This document shows positions 57,121 through 64,000 of a stretch of DNA of 64,000 bases, in pieces (position 1 is the first letter of the stretch; each line of letters begins with the position of its first letter). The notes beneath the pieces were generated by a model. That model did no database searches. It was not told the origin of the DNA and was given only the letters and a program-made list of their open reading frames with translations. The position numbers and the translations under genes were made by a program. Origin of the DNA: WHSW01 sp963777775. GTDB lineage: Bacteria > Actinomycetota > Thermoleophilia > Solirubrobacterales > 70-9. The stretch is taken from the NCBI GenBank assembly GCA_963777775.1, contig CAVZRL010000003.1:57369-121368 (forward strand), in the 5' to 3' direction.

Positions 57121-58605
57121 ATGCTCGCTGTGGCGCGCACCTTCTCCCTCCTCGGCATCGAGGCGCGCGAGGTGCGGGTTGAAGCCGACGTGCGGACGGG
57201 GCTGCCGTCGTTCGCCCTCGTCGGACTGCCCGACGCGGCGGTGCGCGAGTCGCGCGAGCGGGTGCGGGCGGCGCTGGTCAACTCCGGCTTCGAGTATCCC
57301 CAGCAGCGGATCACCGCGAACCTGGCACCCGCCGATCTGCGCAAGGCGGGGCCCGGCTTCGACCTCGCGATCGCCGCCGCGGTCCTCGCCGCCACCGGCC
57401 AGCTCCCCGAGCGGGCGCTTGCCGACCTCGCCCTGGCCGGCGAGCTCGCCCTCGACGGCTCGATCCGCCCGGTCCCCGGGACGATGGCGATGGCGGAGGC
57501 GGCGGAGCAGGCGGGGATCCGGATCGCGGTCGCCCCTGCCGCGGGGCCGGAGGCCGCGCTGGCAGCGGGCGCCGGTGTGGTCCCGGTCGCGCGGCTGGCG
57601 CAGCTTCGCGCGCTCGGCGGCGAGGACGAGCCCTGCGCCCCGAGCCCGCTGACGGCGGCCGCGAACGGCGCCGCCCAGCCCGATCTCGCGGACCTGCGCG
57701 GCCAGCCGGGGTTGCGGCGGGCGCTCGAGGTCGCCGCGGCCGGCGGACACAGCCTGCTGATCAGCGGCCCACCCGGGGCGGGCAAGTCGATGGCCGCGCG
57801 GCGGCTGCCGTCGATCCTGCCTCCACTCGGGCCCCGGGAGACGCGCGAGGCCGCCCGGGTGGCAAGCGCCTGCGGTCGCCCGGTCGGCGACGCGGTGGCG
57901 CGCCGTCGCCCGTTTCGGGCGCCGCACCACACGATCTCGACCGCCGGGCTGATCGGCGGCGGTACCCCGCCGAGGGCGGGGGAGGTGACCCTCGCCCACC
58001 ACGGTGTCCTCTTTCTCGACGAGCTGCCGGAGTTCGGACGCGGCGCCCTGGAGGCGCTGCGCCAGCCGCTCGAGGACGGCTCGATCCGGCTCGTGCGGGC
58101 CCGCTACGCGGTCGAGCTCCCGTGCCGATTCCAGCTCGTCGCGGCGGCGAACCCGTGCCCGTGCGGGCGTGGCGCGGGCTCGGGCTCGTGCACCTGCGAC
58201 CCGAGCGCGATCCGCGCCTACGAGGCGAAGCTGACCGGGGCCCTGGTCGACAGGATCGACATCTCACTCGCGGTCGAGCAGCCCGACCTGGGCACTTTCA
58301 CCGACGCTGGCGAGGCCTCGGCGCCGGTCCTCGAACGAGTCCTGGCCGCGCGCGAGCGCCAGCGCGAGCGAACCGGCGACGATCGCTCCAACGCCGAGCT
58401 GGCTCCGTCGGAAGTCAGGATCGACCCCGAGACCGAGCGCCTGCTCGCCGCTGCGGGGGCTGCCGGGAACCTGAGCGGGCGAGGGCGCGGGCGGGTGATC
58501 CGGCTTGCTCGCACCCTCGCCGACCTCGGGGGACGGAGGGAGGTCACCGTCGCCGACGCCGAGGAGGCGCTTTCGCTGCGCCGCCGCGAGGCCGGCTCGC
58601 GATGA
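57121..58605 (+). CDS. comM: ComM/YifB Mg-chelatase-like AAA+ ATPase
   Basis: A 494-residue protein. N-terminal Lon-like domain (VEADVRTGLPSFALVGLPDAAVRESRERV), Walker A GPPGAGKS at 216-223, FLDELPEF as Walker B, then NPCPCGRGAGSGSCTCD, a Cys cluster of this family. ComM is a branch-migration helicase that aids recombination of transforming DNA in naturally competent species. It overlaps dprA by ATGA. Confidence 0.94.
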   Translation: MLAVARTFSLLGIEAREVRVEADVRTGLPSFALVGLPDAAVRESRERVRAALVNSGFEYPQQRITANLAPADLRKAGPGFDLAIAAAVLAATGQLPERALADLALAGELALDGSIRPVPGTMAMAEAAEQAGIRIAVAPAAGPEAALAAGAGVVPVARLAQLRALGGEDEPCAPSPLTAAANGAAQPDLADLRGQPGLRRALEVAAAGGHSLLISGPPGAGKSMAARRLPSILPPLGPRETREAARVASACGRPVGDAVARRRPFRAPHHTISTAGLIGGGTPPRAGEVTLAHHGVLFLDELPEFGRGALEALRQPLEDGSIRLVRARYAVELPCRFQLVAAANPCPCGRGAGSGSCTCDPSAIRAYEAKLTGALVDRIDISLAVEQPDLGTFTDAGEASAPVLERVLAARERQRERTGDDRSNAELAPSEVRIDPETERLLAAAGAAGNLSGRGRGRVIRLARTLADLGGRREVTVADAEEALSLRRREAGSR

Positions 58606-59561
58606 GCGCCGCCGCCGCAGGCCCGTCCGGCCCGTGGACGATCGACCGTCGCTCGCCCGCCTATCCGGCCTGCCTGCGCAACCTCGCCGAGGGCGAGCAG
58701 CCGGTCCTGCACGGGGTCGGCGACCGCGGTGCGGTCGAGCGGCTCGATCACAGCGCGACGGTGACGATCGTCGGCGCCCGTCAGGCGAGCTCCTACGGGA
58801 TCGAGGTCGCGGAGCGGCTCGCCTGCGAGCTGGCGTACGGGGGCGTGACGGTGGTCAGCGGGATGGCCCGCGGGATCGACGCCGCCGCCCACCGTGGCGC
58901 GCTGGCGGCGGGCGGGACGACGCTCGCGGTGCTCGCCGGCGGTCCCGACGTCGTCTATCCGCCCTCGCACCGGGACCTCTACCGCAGCATCCTCACCTGC
59001 GGGGCGGCGATCTCCGAGCACCCGCCTGGGGCAGCCCCGCACCGGCACCGGTTCCCGGCCCGCAACCGGATCATGGCGGCGCTCGGTTCGGTGATCGTGA
59101 TCGTCGAGGCGGCCCAGCCCTCGGGGTCGCTGATCACCGCCGACCTCGGGGCGAAGCTCGGCCGCACGGTCGGCGCGGTGCCGGGCCAGCTCGGGGTCCG
59201 TGTCGCCGAGGGAGCCAACGACCTGATCAAGGAGGGCGCTCATCTGGTCCGCGATGGGCGCGACGTGCTCGACCTGCTGTTCGGGGTTGGGCTTGGCAGG
59301 ACCGGGATCAGGCTCGAGCGGGCCCCGGGACCGCGGCCCGGCCCGACCCTCGATCCGGCGCTGGGCGAGATCCTGGACGCGGTCGGCGGCGGGGCGGGGA
59401 CGGTCGACCGGATCGCGGGCGTGTGTGAGCTGGCGCCGCGCGAGGCAGCGATCGCGCTCGCCCGTCTCGAGCGGCTGGGCTACCTGCGCGCTGACACGCT
59501 CGGCGCCTACATCCGGACCGGGCTCGAGCCGCGCGAGCAACCTGGAGCTGGGCGCGAATAA
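58602..59561 (+). CDS. dprA: DNA processing protein DprA
   Basis: A 319-residue DprA. TVTIVGARQASSYG, VVSGMARGIDAAAHRGAL, TLAVLAGGPDVVYPPSHRDLY, FPARNRIMAALG and SGSLITADLGAKLGR are the Rossmann-like core. A C-terminal winged-helix domain follows (DAVGGGAGTVDRIAGVCELAPREAAIALARLERLG). It loads RecA on incoming ssDNA. Together with comM it suggests recombination of foreign DNA, though no uptake genes are in the window. Confidence 0.94.
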   Translation: MSAAAAGPSGPWTIDRRSPAYPACLRNLAEGEQPVLHGVGDRGAVERLDHSATVTIVGARQASSYGIEVAERLACELAYGGVTVVSGMARGIDAAAHRGALAAGGTTLAVLAGGPDVVYPPSHRDLYRSILTCGAAISEHPPGAAPHRHRFPARNRIMAALGSVIVIVEAAQPSGSLITADLGAKLGRTVGAVPGQLGVRVAEGANDLIKEGAHLVRDGRDVLDLLFGVGLGRTGIRLERAPGPRPGPTLDPALGEILDAVGGGAGTVDRIAGVCELAPREAAIALARLERLGYLRADTLGAYIRTGLEPREQPGAGRE

Positions 59562-59564
59562 CCT
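59559..59564 (+). promoter_or_regulatory. -10 element of thiD (leaderless)
   Basis: TAACCT ends 7 bases before the thiD ATG and overlaps the dprA stop. No TPP riboswitch fits. Confidence 0.5.
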
Positions 59565-59571
59565 GAGAACG

Positions 59572-60372
59572 ATGCAGAGCCAGACCCGCGTGCCCGCCTG
59601 CCTCGCGATCGCCGGCTCGGACTCGGGCGGCGGGGCGGGGATCCAGGCCGACCTGAAGGCGTTCGCGCGCTGCGGCGTGCACGGGATGACGGCGATCACC
59701 GCGTTGACGGCCCAGAGCACGGTCGGCGTCGACGCCGTGCTCGCCGTGGCGCCGGAGATGATCGTCGCCCAGGTCGAGTCGGTCGCCTCGGACATCGGCG
59801 TCGACGCGGTCAAGATCGGGATGCTCGCCGACGAGCCGACGATCGAGGCGGTCGTCGAGGCGCTCGACCTGGTCGAGGGGGCGCCGGTGGTGGTCGATCC
59901 GGTGATGGTCTCCGAGAGCGGCGCGACGCTGCTCGACCCGGGCGCGAAGGCGACGCTGATCGAGCGCGTCCTGCCCCGGGCCCGGGTCGTGACCCCGAAC
60001 CTGCCCGAGGCGCGGGCGCTGACCGGGCTCGGCGAGTCCGCGACCCAGCGCCAGCTCGGCGAGGCGGTGCTGGCGCTCGGTGCCGGGGCGGCGGTGATCA
60101 CCGGCGGGCACTCCGAGGACGGCGCCGACCTGTTGGTCGAAGCCGACGGCGCCCTGCGGATCGAGGGCCCGCGCTATCCCGAGGGCGCCTCGCACGGCTC
60201 CGGCTGTACCCACTCGTCGGCGCTGGCGGCGTTTTTGGCCCGCGGCGAGGAGCTCGCCGACGCGGCGCGCTGGGCGAAGGAGGTCGCCGCGGAGGCGGTC
60301 GGCAACGGCCTCCGGGGACTGGGCCGGGGCCCGGGCCCCGTCGACGTGTTCGGGCTCGGGCGGCGCGCGTGA
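59572..60372 (+). CDS. thiD: Hydroxymethylpyrimidine/phosphomethylpyrimidine kinase
   Basis: A 266-residue ribokinase-like enzyme of thiamine synthesis. LAIAGSDSGGGAGIQADLKAF, GMTAITALTAQST, DPVMVSESGATLLD, TPNLPEAR and GSGCTHSSALAAFLA (catalytic Cys-containing GSGC) are typical. Not linked here to other thi genes. Confidence 0.93.
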   Translation: MQSQTRVPACLAIAGSDSGGGAGIQADLKAFARCGVHGMTAITALTAQSTVGVDAVLAVAPEMIVAQVESVASDIGVDAVKIGMLADEPTIEAVVEALDLVEGAPVVVDPVMVSESGATLLDPGAKATLIERVLPRARVVTPNLPEARALTGLGESATQRQLGEAVLALGAGAAVITGGHSEDGADLLVEADGALRIEGPRYPEGASHGSGCTHSSALAAFLARGEELADAARWAKEVAAEAVGNGLRGLGRGPGPVDVFGLGRRA

Positions 60373-60391
60373 GCTCGTAGAAGGGCCCATC

Positions 60392-60397
60392 TAGACT
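60392..60397 (+). promoter_or_regulatory. -10 element of ilvD
   Basis: TAGACT ends 10 bases before the ilvD GTG; near-leaderless. Confidence 0.5.
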
Positions 60398-60407
60398 CTG
60401 CCGCCCG

Positions 60408-62096
60408 GTGAGCTCGAACGGCGACACCCTGCTTCCGCGCCCGCGCTCGGCCGCCGTCTTCGACGGTCCCGACCGGACCGTCGCCCGCGCCTACATGAAG
60501 GGGATCGGGTTCGACGACGAGGCGCTCTCGAAGCCGACGATCGGGATCGCCAACACCTGGATCGAGGCGATGCCGTGCAACTTCCACCTCCGTGGCCTCG
60601 CCAAGCACGTCAAGGAGGGCGTCCGCAAGGCCGGCGGGACCCCGATGGAGTTCAACACGATCGCGATCTCGGACGGGATCACGATGGGAACCAGCGGGAT
60701 GAAGACCTCGCTGGTCAGCCGCGAGGTGATCGCCGACTCGATCGAGCTCGCGGTCCGCGGCTACCAGTTCGACGCCGTGGTCGCGCTCTCGGCCTGCGAC
60801 AAGACGATCCCGGGCGCGGTGATGGCGCTGGCGCGGCTCGACATCCCGGCGGTGATGCTCTACGGCGGCTCGATCGCCCCCGGCCGTTGGCACGGCAAGG
60901 ACGTCACCATCGTCGACCTCTTCGAGGCGGTCGGCGCGCACGCGGCGGGCAAGATGTCCGACGAGGAGCTGCGCTCGCTCGAGGACGTCGCCAGCCCGGG
61001 CGCCGGCGCCTGCGGCGGGCAGTTCACCGCCAACACGATGGCCTGCGCTTTCGAGGCGCTCGGGATCTCGCCCGGGGGCTCGTCGATGGTCCCGGCCGAG
61101 GACTCCGACAAGGAAAGCGTCGCCGAGCAGATCGGCGAGCTCGTGATCAGGGTGCTGGCCGAGGATCTGCGCCCGTCGCAGGTCATCACCCGCGACTCGC
61201 TCGAGAACGCGATCGCGACCGTCTGCGCCTCCGGCGGTTCGACCAACGCCGTCCTGCACCTGATAGCCGTCGCCCGCGAGGCCGGGCTCGAGCTCACGAT
61301 CGATGACTTCGAGCGGATCTCGCGCCGGACGCCGCTGCTCGCCGACCTCAAGCCCGGCGGCCGTTTCGTGGCCACCGACCTCTACCGGGCCGGCGGCGTG
61401 CCGCTGATCCTCAACCGGCTCGTCGAGGCGGGGCTCCTGCACTCGGACGCGCTCACGGTCAGCGGCCGGACGATCGGGGAGGAGGCGGCGGCCGCGCTCG
61501 AGGCGCCGGGCCAGGAGGTCGTGCGCCCGCTCGCCGAGCCGCTCAAGCCCGAGGGTGGGCTGGCGATCCTGCGTGGAAACCTCGCCCCCGACGGCGCCGT
61601 GGTCAAGCTGGCGGGGACCGAGCGCACCGGGCAGACCGGGCCGGCTCGGGTCTTCGAGTCGGAGGAGGAGTGCTTTCGGGCGGTCAAGGACCAGGCGATC
61701 GAGCCCGGCGACGTGATCGTGATCCGCAACGAGGGGCCCTCCGGCGGCCCGGGAATGCGCGAGATGCTCCAGGTCACCGCGGCGATCGTCGGCGAGGGGC
61801 TCGGCGAGCAGGTCGCTCTGCTCACCGACGGGCGGTTCTCGGGCGCGACTCGGGGCCTGATGATCGGCCACGTCGCCCCCGAGGCGGCCCGGGGCGGCCC
61901 GATCGCCGCGCTTCGCGAGGGCGACGAGGTGAGGATCGACGTCGAGGCACGGACGCTCGACGTGGCGCTCGGCGAGCAGGAGATCGAGCGCCGGATCGCC
62001 GAGTACGAGCAGCCCGAGCCGGCTTACAGGACCGGGGTGCTGGCCAAGTACGCGAAGACCGTCTCCTCGGCGGCCGAGGGCGCGGTCACCGGCTGA
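60408..62096 (+). CDS. ilvD: Dihydroxy-acid dehydratase
   Basis: A 562-residue Fe-S dehydratase of Val/Ile/Leu synthesis. ANTWIEAMPCNFHLRGLA, ALSACDKTIPGAVMALARLD, GAGACGGQFTANTMACAFEALG and FSGATRGLMIGHVAPEAARGGPIA are intact; the three Cys of the cluster are present. GTG start. The 3' end overlaps the convergent hydrolase by 11 bases. Confidence 0.96.
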   Translation: MSSNGDTLLPRPRSAAVFDGPDRTVARAYMKGIGFDDEALSKPTIGIANTWIEAMPCNFHLRGLAKHVKEGVRKAGGTPMEFNTIAISDGITMGTSGMKTSLVSREVIADSIELAVRGYQFDAVVALSACDKTIPGAVMALARLDIPAVMLYGGSIAPGRWHGKDVTIVDLFEAVGAHAAGKMSDEELRSLEDVASPGAGACGGQFTANTMACAFEALGISPGGSSMVPAEDSDKESVAEQIGELVIRVLAEDLRPSQVITRDSLENAIATVCASGGSTNAVLHLIAVAREAGLELTIDDFERISRRTPLLADLKPGGRFVATDLYRAGGVPLILNRLVEAGLLHSDALTVSGRTIGEEAAAALEAPGQEVVRPLAEPLKPEGGLAILRGNLAPDGAVVKLAGTERTGQTGPARVFESEEECFRAVKDQAIEPGDVIVIRNEGPSGGPGMREMLQVTAAIVGEGLGEQVALLTDGRFSGATRGLMIGHVAPEAARGGPIAALREGDEVRIDVEARTLDVALGEQEIERRIAEYEQPEPAYRTGVLAKYAKTVSSAAEGAVTG

Positions 62097-63063
62097 CGAA
62101 CGCCTCGAGCAGGCGGTTGAAGCGCACCGGGCGCTCGGCCATCGGCACGTGCCCGGTGTCGCCGAAGATCGTGGTCTCGGACTGGCTCAGCATGCGCCCG
62201 TACTCGAGCGCGTCGGCGGGCGGGACGACGTTGTCGTTGCGGCCCCAGACGATCAGCGCAGGCACCTCGACCTCCTCGAGCCGATCGAGGATGTGGTAGC
62301 CGGCGAGGGCGGTGAACGCGTCCGTGAACGCCTCGCCGCTCATGGCGCCGGAGAAGAACTCCCAGAGCAGCTCGGGCCGCAGCAGCTCCGGGTGGCGGAA
62401 GATGTTGCGAAACGCCAGCCGCCGCGCCTTCGGGCGCCGGAATGCCTCGGTCTGGAGGGTGAACATCCACGGTGCCGCGGCGGCCAGCATCCGCGCCGCG
62501 ACCTCGGTCGGCTCGCGGCGCAGGCGGGTGCTCGAGACGCCGGCGGCCGAGACCAGAACCAGCTGCCCGAACCGCCCGGGCTCGTGCAGCGAGGCGTCGG
62601 CGGCGACGAAGCCACCCATCGAGTTGCCGACCACTGCGCACTCACGGATCTCGAGCGCGGTGCAGAAATCGTGCAGCAGGCGGCCGTAGGCCGCGATCGA
62701 GATCTCCCATTCCGGCATCGGCGAGGAGCCGAAGCCGGGCAGGTCGAGCGCGATCACCCGGCGGTCACGGGCGAAGTGGGGGATGTTCTCGAGCCAGTTC
62801 TGCCAGCAGCCGGAGAGCCCGTGGACGAACAGCAGCGTCGGGCGCTCGGGCTCACCCGCGCCCCCGGGCGGACCGCTCTCGACGTAATTGACCCGCGCCA
62901 AGCCCTCCGCGCCGGTGACGTCGATCGTTCGCAGGTGCTCGTGCCAGTCGATCCGAAGCCACTCGGGGTCCGGGTTGCCGTAGGGGTCGGGGCCCTCGGA
63001 CGGGGTGGGGTCGGGCCGGGGGCCGAAGGGCGAGAGCGCGTCCCGGCGACGGACCTCGCTCAC
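62086..63063 (-). CDS. Alpha/beta hydrolase
   Basis: A 325-residue alpha/beta hydrolase. Oxyanion LFVHGLSGCWQNW, nucleophile elbow VVGNSMGGFVA (Ser), acid in VWGRNDNVVPP and His in GDTGHVPMAERP. About 50 extra N-terminal residues (Pro-rich, then WLRIDWHEHLRTI) precede the fold. Substrate unknown. GTG start overlaps a 19-codon minus-strand frame by GTGA. Confidence 0.88.
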   Translation of the reverse strand: MSEVRRRDALSPFGPRPDPTPSEGPDPYGNPDPEWLRIDWHEHLRTIDVTGAEGLARVNYVESGPPGGAGEPERPTLLFVHGLSGCWQNWLENIPHFARDRRVIALDLPGFGSSPMPEWEISIAAYGRLLHDFCTALEIRECAVVGNSMGGFVAADASLHEPGRFGQLVLVSAAGVSSTRLRREPTEVAARMLAAAAPWMFTLQTEAFRRPKARRLAFRNIFRHPELLRPELLWEFFSGAMSGEAFTDAFTALAGYHILDRLEEVEVPALIVWGRNDNVVPPADALEYGRMLSQSETTIFGDTGHVPMAERPVRFNRLLEAFVSR

Positions 63064-63119
63064 GCGTAGCCCATGCGCTCGAGGATGGGGATCTCGTGGA
63101 TCTGCGACGCGTGGCTCAT
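63060..63119 (-). CDS. Possible 19-residue peptide coupled to the hydrolase
   Basis: An ATG at 63119 opens a 19-codon frame (starts MSHASQIHEI, ends LERMGYA) whose TGA overlaps the hydrolase GTG. GAGACT lies 7 bases upstream. It may be a real small peptide that couples translation, or the remnant of a larger gene. Confidence 0.35.
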   Translation of the reverse strand: MSHASQIHEIPILERMGYA

Positions 63120-63328
63120 CGAGCGAAGTCTCGCATGCTCAAGCGGTTTTACTACCGCTCAAGACCGCTGTAAACCGCCTCAGCGGGGTGCTGACTGGCG
63201 CACCACTGGCGCACCGGTGCGCGCGCCCAACATGCGAAAATAGGTCCTACTAACCGGCCGAGCGCGCTCCGGCGTCGGCAGCGATCGAGGGGCAAGGGGC
63301 AAGACCTCGAAGGGGGGTTCGCTCGGTC
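63120..63328. repeat. Gene-poor stretch with inverted and tandem repeats
   Basis: No convincing gene. AGCGGT/ACCGCT (63149-63166 region) and CCGCTG/CAGCGG (63168-63189 region) are inverted repeats. CTGGCGCACC occurs twice in tandem (63195-63205, 63206-63216) and runs into the palindrome GCGCACCGGTGCGC (63209-63222). Together with 63329-63598 this is the longest stretch in the window without a firm gene. The two halves could be a mobile-element scar or regulatory sites. Confidence 0.35.
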
Positions 63329-63598
63329 GTGGAAAGCAAGGATCGTCCCGGCAAGACCGTGCAGGCCGTGGTCCCGCCCGCACTCGCCGACGAGTTGCGT
63401 GCTCGAGGTCTCGATCACGTCCAAGCCGATGCACCCGAGCACGAGGGCGCTGAGCTGGAAGGCGGCGAGGGACTGCGATCCGGTCGTCGAACGCGAGCTC
63501 ACCGCGTGCCACCCCGATCGGCTCGACAAGACGAGCACGCCGGCCGCGAAGTCAACGGGACCGATCAGCGTCGCGACATTCGATTGCTGATGCCTGGA
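63329..63598 (+). pseudogene. Possible remnant of a small ribbon-helix-helix-like gene
   Basis: GTG 63329 follows a GAAGGGGGG site by 11 bases and reads MESKDRPGKTVQAVVPPALA then DELRARG, which looks like the N-terminus of a small DNA-binding or antitoxin-type protein. After about residue 28 the frame loses any protein-like character, although it stays open to the window end antisense to the SnoaL gene. A frameshift or decay is suspected. Confidence 0.3.
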
Positions 63599-64000
63599 CT
63601 ACTCCGACAGCCCGACGGCTTCGAGGGCGGCCCGCTCGTCATAGAACTCACGGAACCGCACAATCATGCCTTCGCGAAGAGTGACCAGTTCGTGGTTGGT
63701 GGACCTGACCGGCGCCCCGCTGACCGCTCCGCGGCCCTGTTCGACGCCGACGACCAACACGTCGTCGCCGCAGTCGACGTACCGCTCGACGGTAAAGTTG
63801 TACTCCTCGAAGGCGTCGAGCCATCTTTCAAGCGCCTTCCTCACTCCCTCCCGCCCGCGGTAGGTCCGTCCGTCGGCGCGAGCGGGGTCATCGAACCACT
63901 CGATGTCCGGATGGCAGAACTCCAACAGCCGGGGCATCGCGGCCAGCATCGCCGCCTTGCCCTCCGCCGCCGGTCCGTAAAAGCGCCGCACGATCTCGAC
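63599..64000 (-). CDS. SnoaL-like (NTF2-fold) protein, 5' end outside the window
   Basis: A SnoaL/ketosteroid isomerase-like protein of at least 134 residues. The frame is open to the window edge (VEIVRRFYGPA), and family members usually begin a few residues before VEIVRRFY, so the start lies just beyond 64000. LLEFCHPDIEWFDDPAR, YRGREGVRKALERWLDAFE and GMIVRFREFYDERAALEAVGL are typical. Ligand unknown. A GTG at 63991 is an internal alternative. Confidence 0.8.
   Translation of the reverse strand, partial: VEIVRRFYGPAAEGKAAMLAAMPRLLEFCHPDIEWFDDPARADGRTYRGREGVRKALERWLDAFEEYNFTVERYVDCGDDVLVVGVEQGRGAVSGAPVRSTNHELVTLREGMIVRFREFYDERAALEAVGLSE

Noticed and set aside
60575..61306. 243-codon plus-strand frame inside ilvD
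   Set aside because: Shifted frame of ilvD; Arg/Gly-rich shadow.
63152..63538. 128-codon minus-strand frame
   Set aside because: Ser/Leu/Arg-rich translation without recognisable domains, running over the repeats; more likely chance or the antisense of a decayed gene.

Overview
The window is a 64 kb piece of a very GC-rich, tightly packed bacterial chromosome. Gene order is actinobacterial: coaD beside a SepIVA-like coiled-coil gene; a DUF177 gene, rpmF, plsX, acpP, rnc, smc, ftsY, ffh; then rpsP, khpA, trmD, rplS, lepB, rnhB, yraN, comM, dprA. GC content, protein style and promoter style suggest a deep-branching actinobacterium, possibly Thermoleophilia/Solirubrobacterales. That placement is inference. 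No rRNA, tRNA, CRISPR array, insertion sequence or prophage is visible.

Layout. 1-2062: start of an ATP-dependent DNA ligase (minus, cut by the window edge) and a FetAB-like ABC exporter. 2069-5608 (minus): lipoprotein beta-propeller, secreted M14 peptidase, ECF sigma factor and a membrane beta-propeller protein. 5712-7319: DHA2-type drug exporter. 7498-18081: trpS, scpA, scpB, rluB, then an aromatic amino acid supercluster (aroH, a hisC/aromatic aminotransferase, aroF, tyrA, aroA) running into cmk and der. aroF is preceded by a short leader peptide ending in W-F-A-Y-Y-W-R-F and by stem-loops, a likely attenuator. 19456-29205: DUF3352 protein, metK, priA, def, fmt, rsmB, rpe. 29213-34737: a proton antiporter (minus), the riboflavin operon ribD-ribE-ribBA-ribH, and rpmB with the only strong classical terminator. 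34890-42371: fakA, recG, rsmD, coaD and a SepIVA-like protein, with small accessory genes between. 42414-45747: accessory block (unknown CxxC protein, SRPBCC, SDR, enoyl-CoA hydratase, methyltransferase). 45779-62096: lipid, RNA, SRP and ribosome housekeeping genes, then competence-associated comM and dprA, thiD and ilvD. 62086-64000: alpha/beta hydrolase, a gene-poor stretch, and a partial SnoaL-like gene.

Expression logic. Most transcription units begin with a TANNNT -10 hexamer only 6-10 bases before the start codon and have no Shine-Dalgarno site, so leaderless mRNAs look like the rule. Inside operons genes overlap by ATGA/GTGA, and leadered genes carry GGAGG-type sites. Several divergent gene pairs have -10 boxes placed back to back and sharing one TA dinucleotide.

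Most unusual points: the aroF leader peptide/attenuator; an SMC protein of 788 residues with no recognisable hinge; an RNase III that lacks two of four catalytic acids; lepB that appears to start at CTG inside a CTGA overlap (its only ATG excludes the catalytic Ser); an antiporter whose first helix lies upstream of every canonical start codon; and an rplS gene with a terminator-like hairpin against its start codon and a long acidic C-terminal tail.
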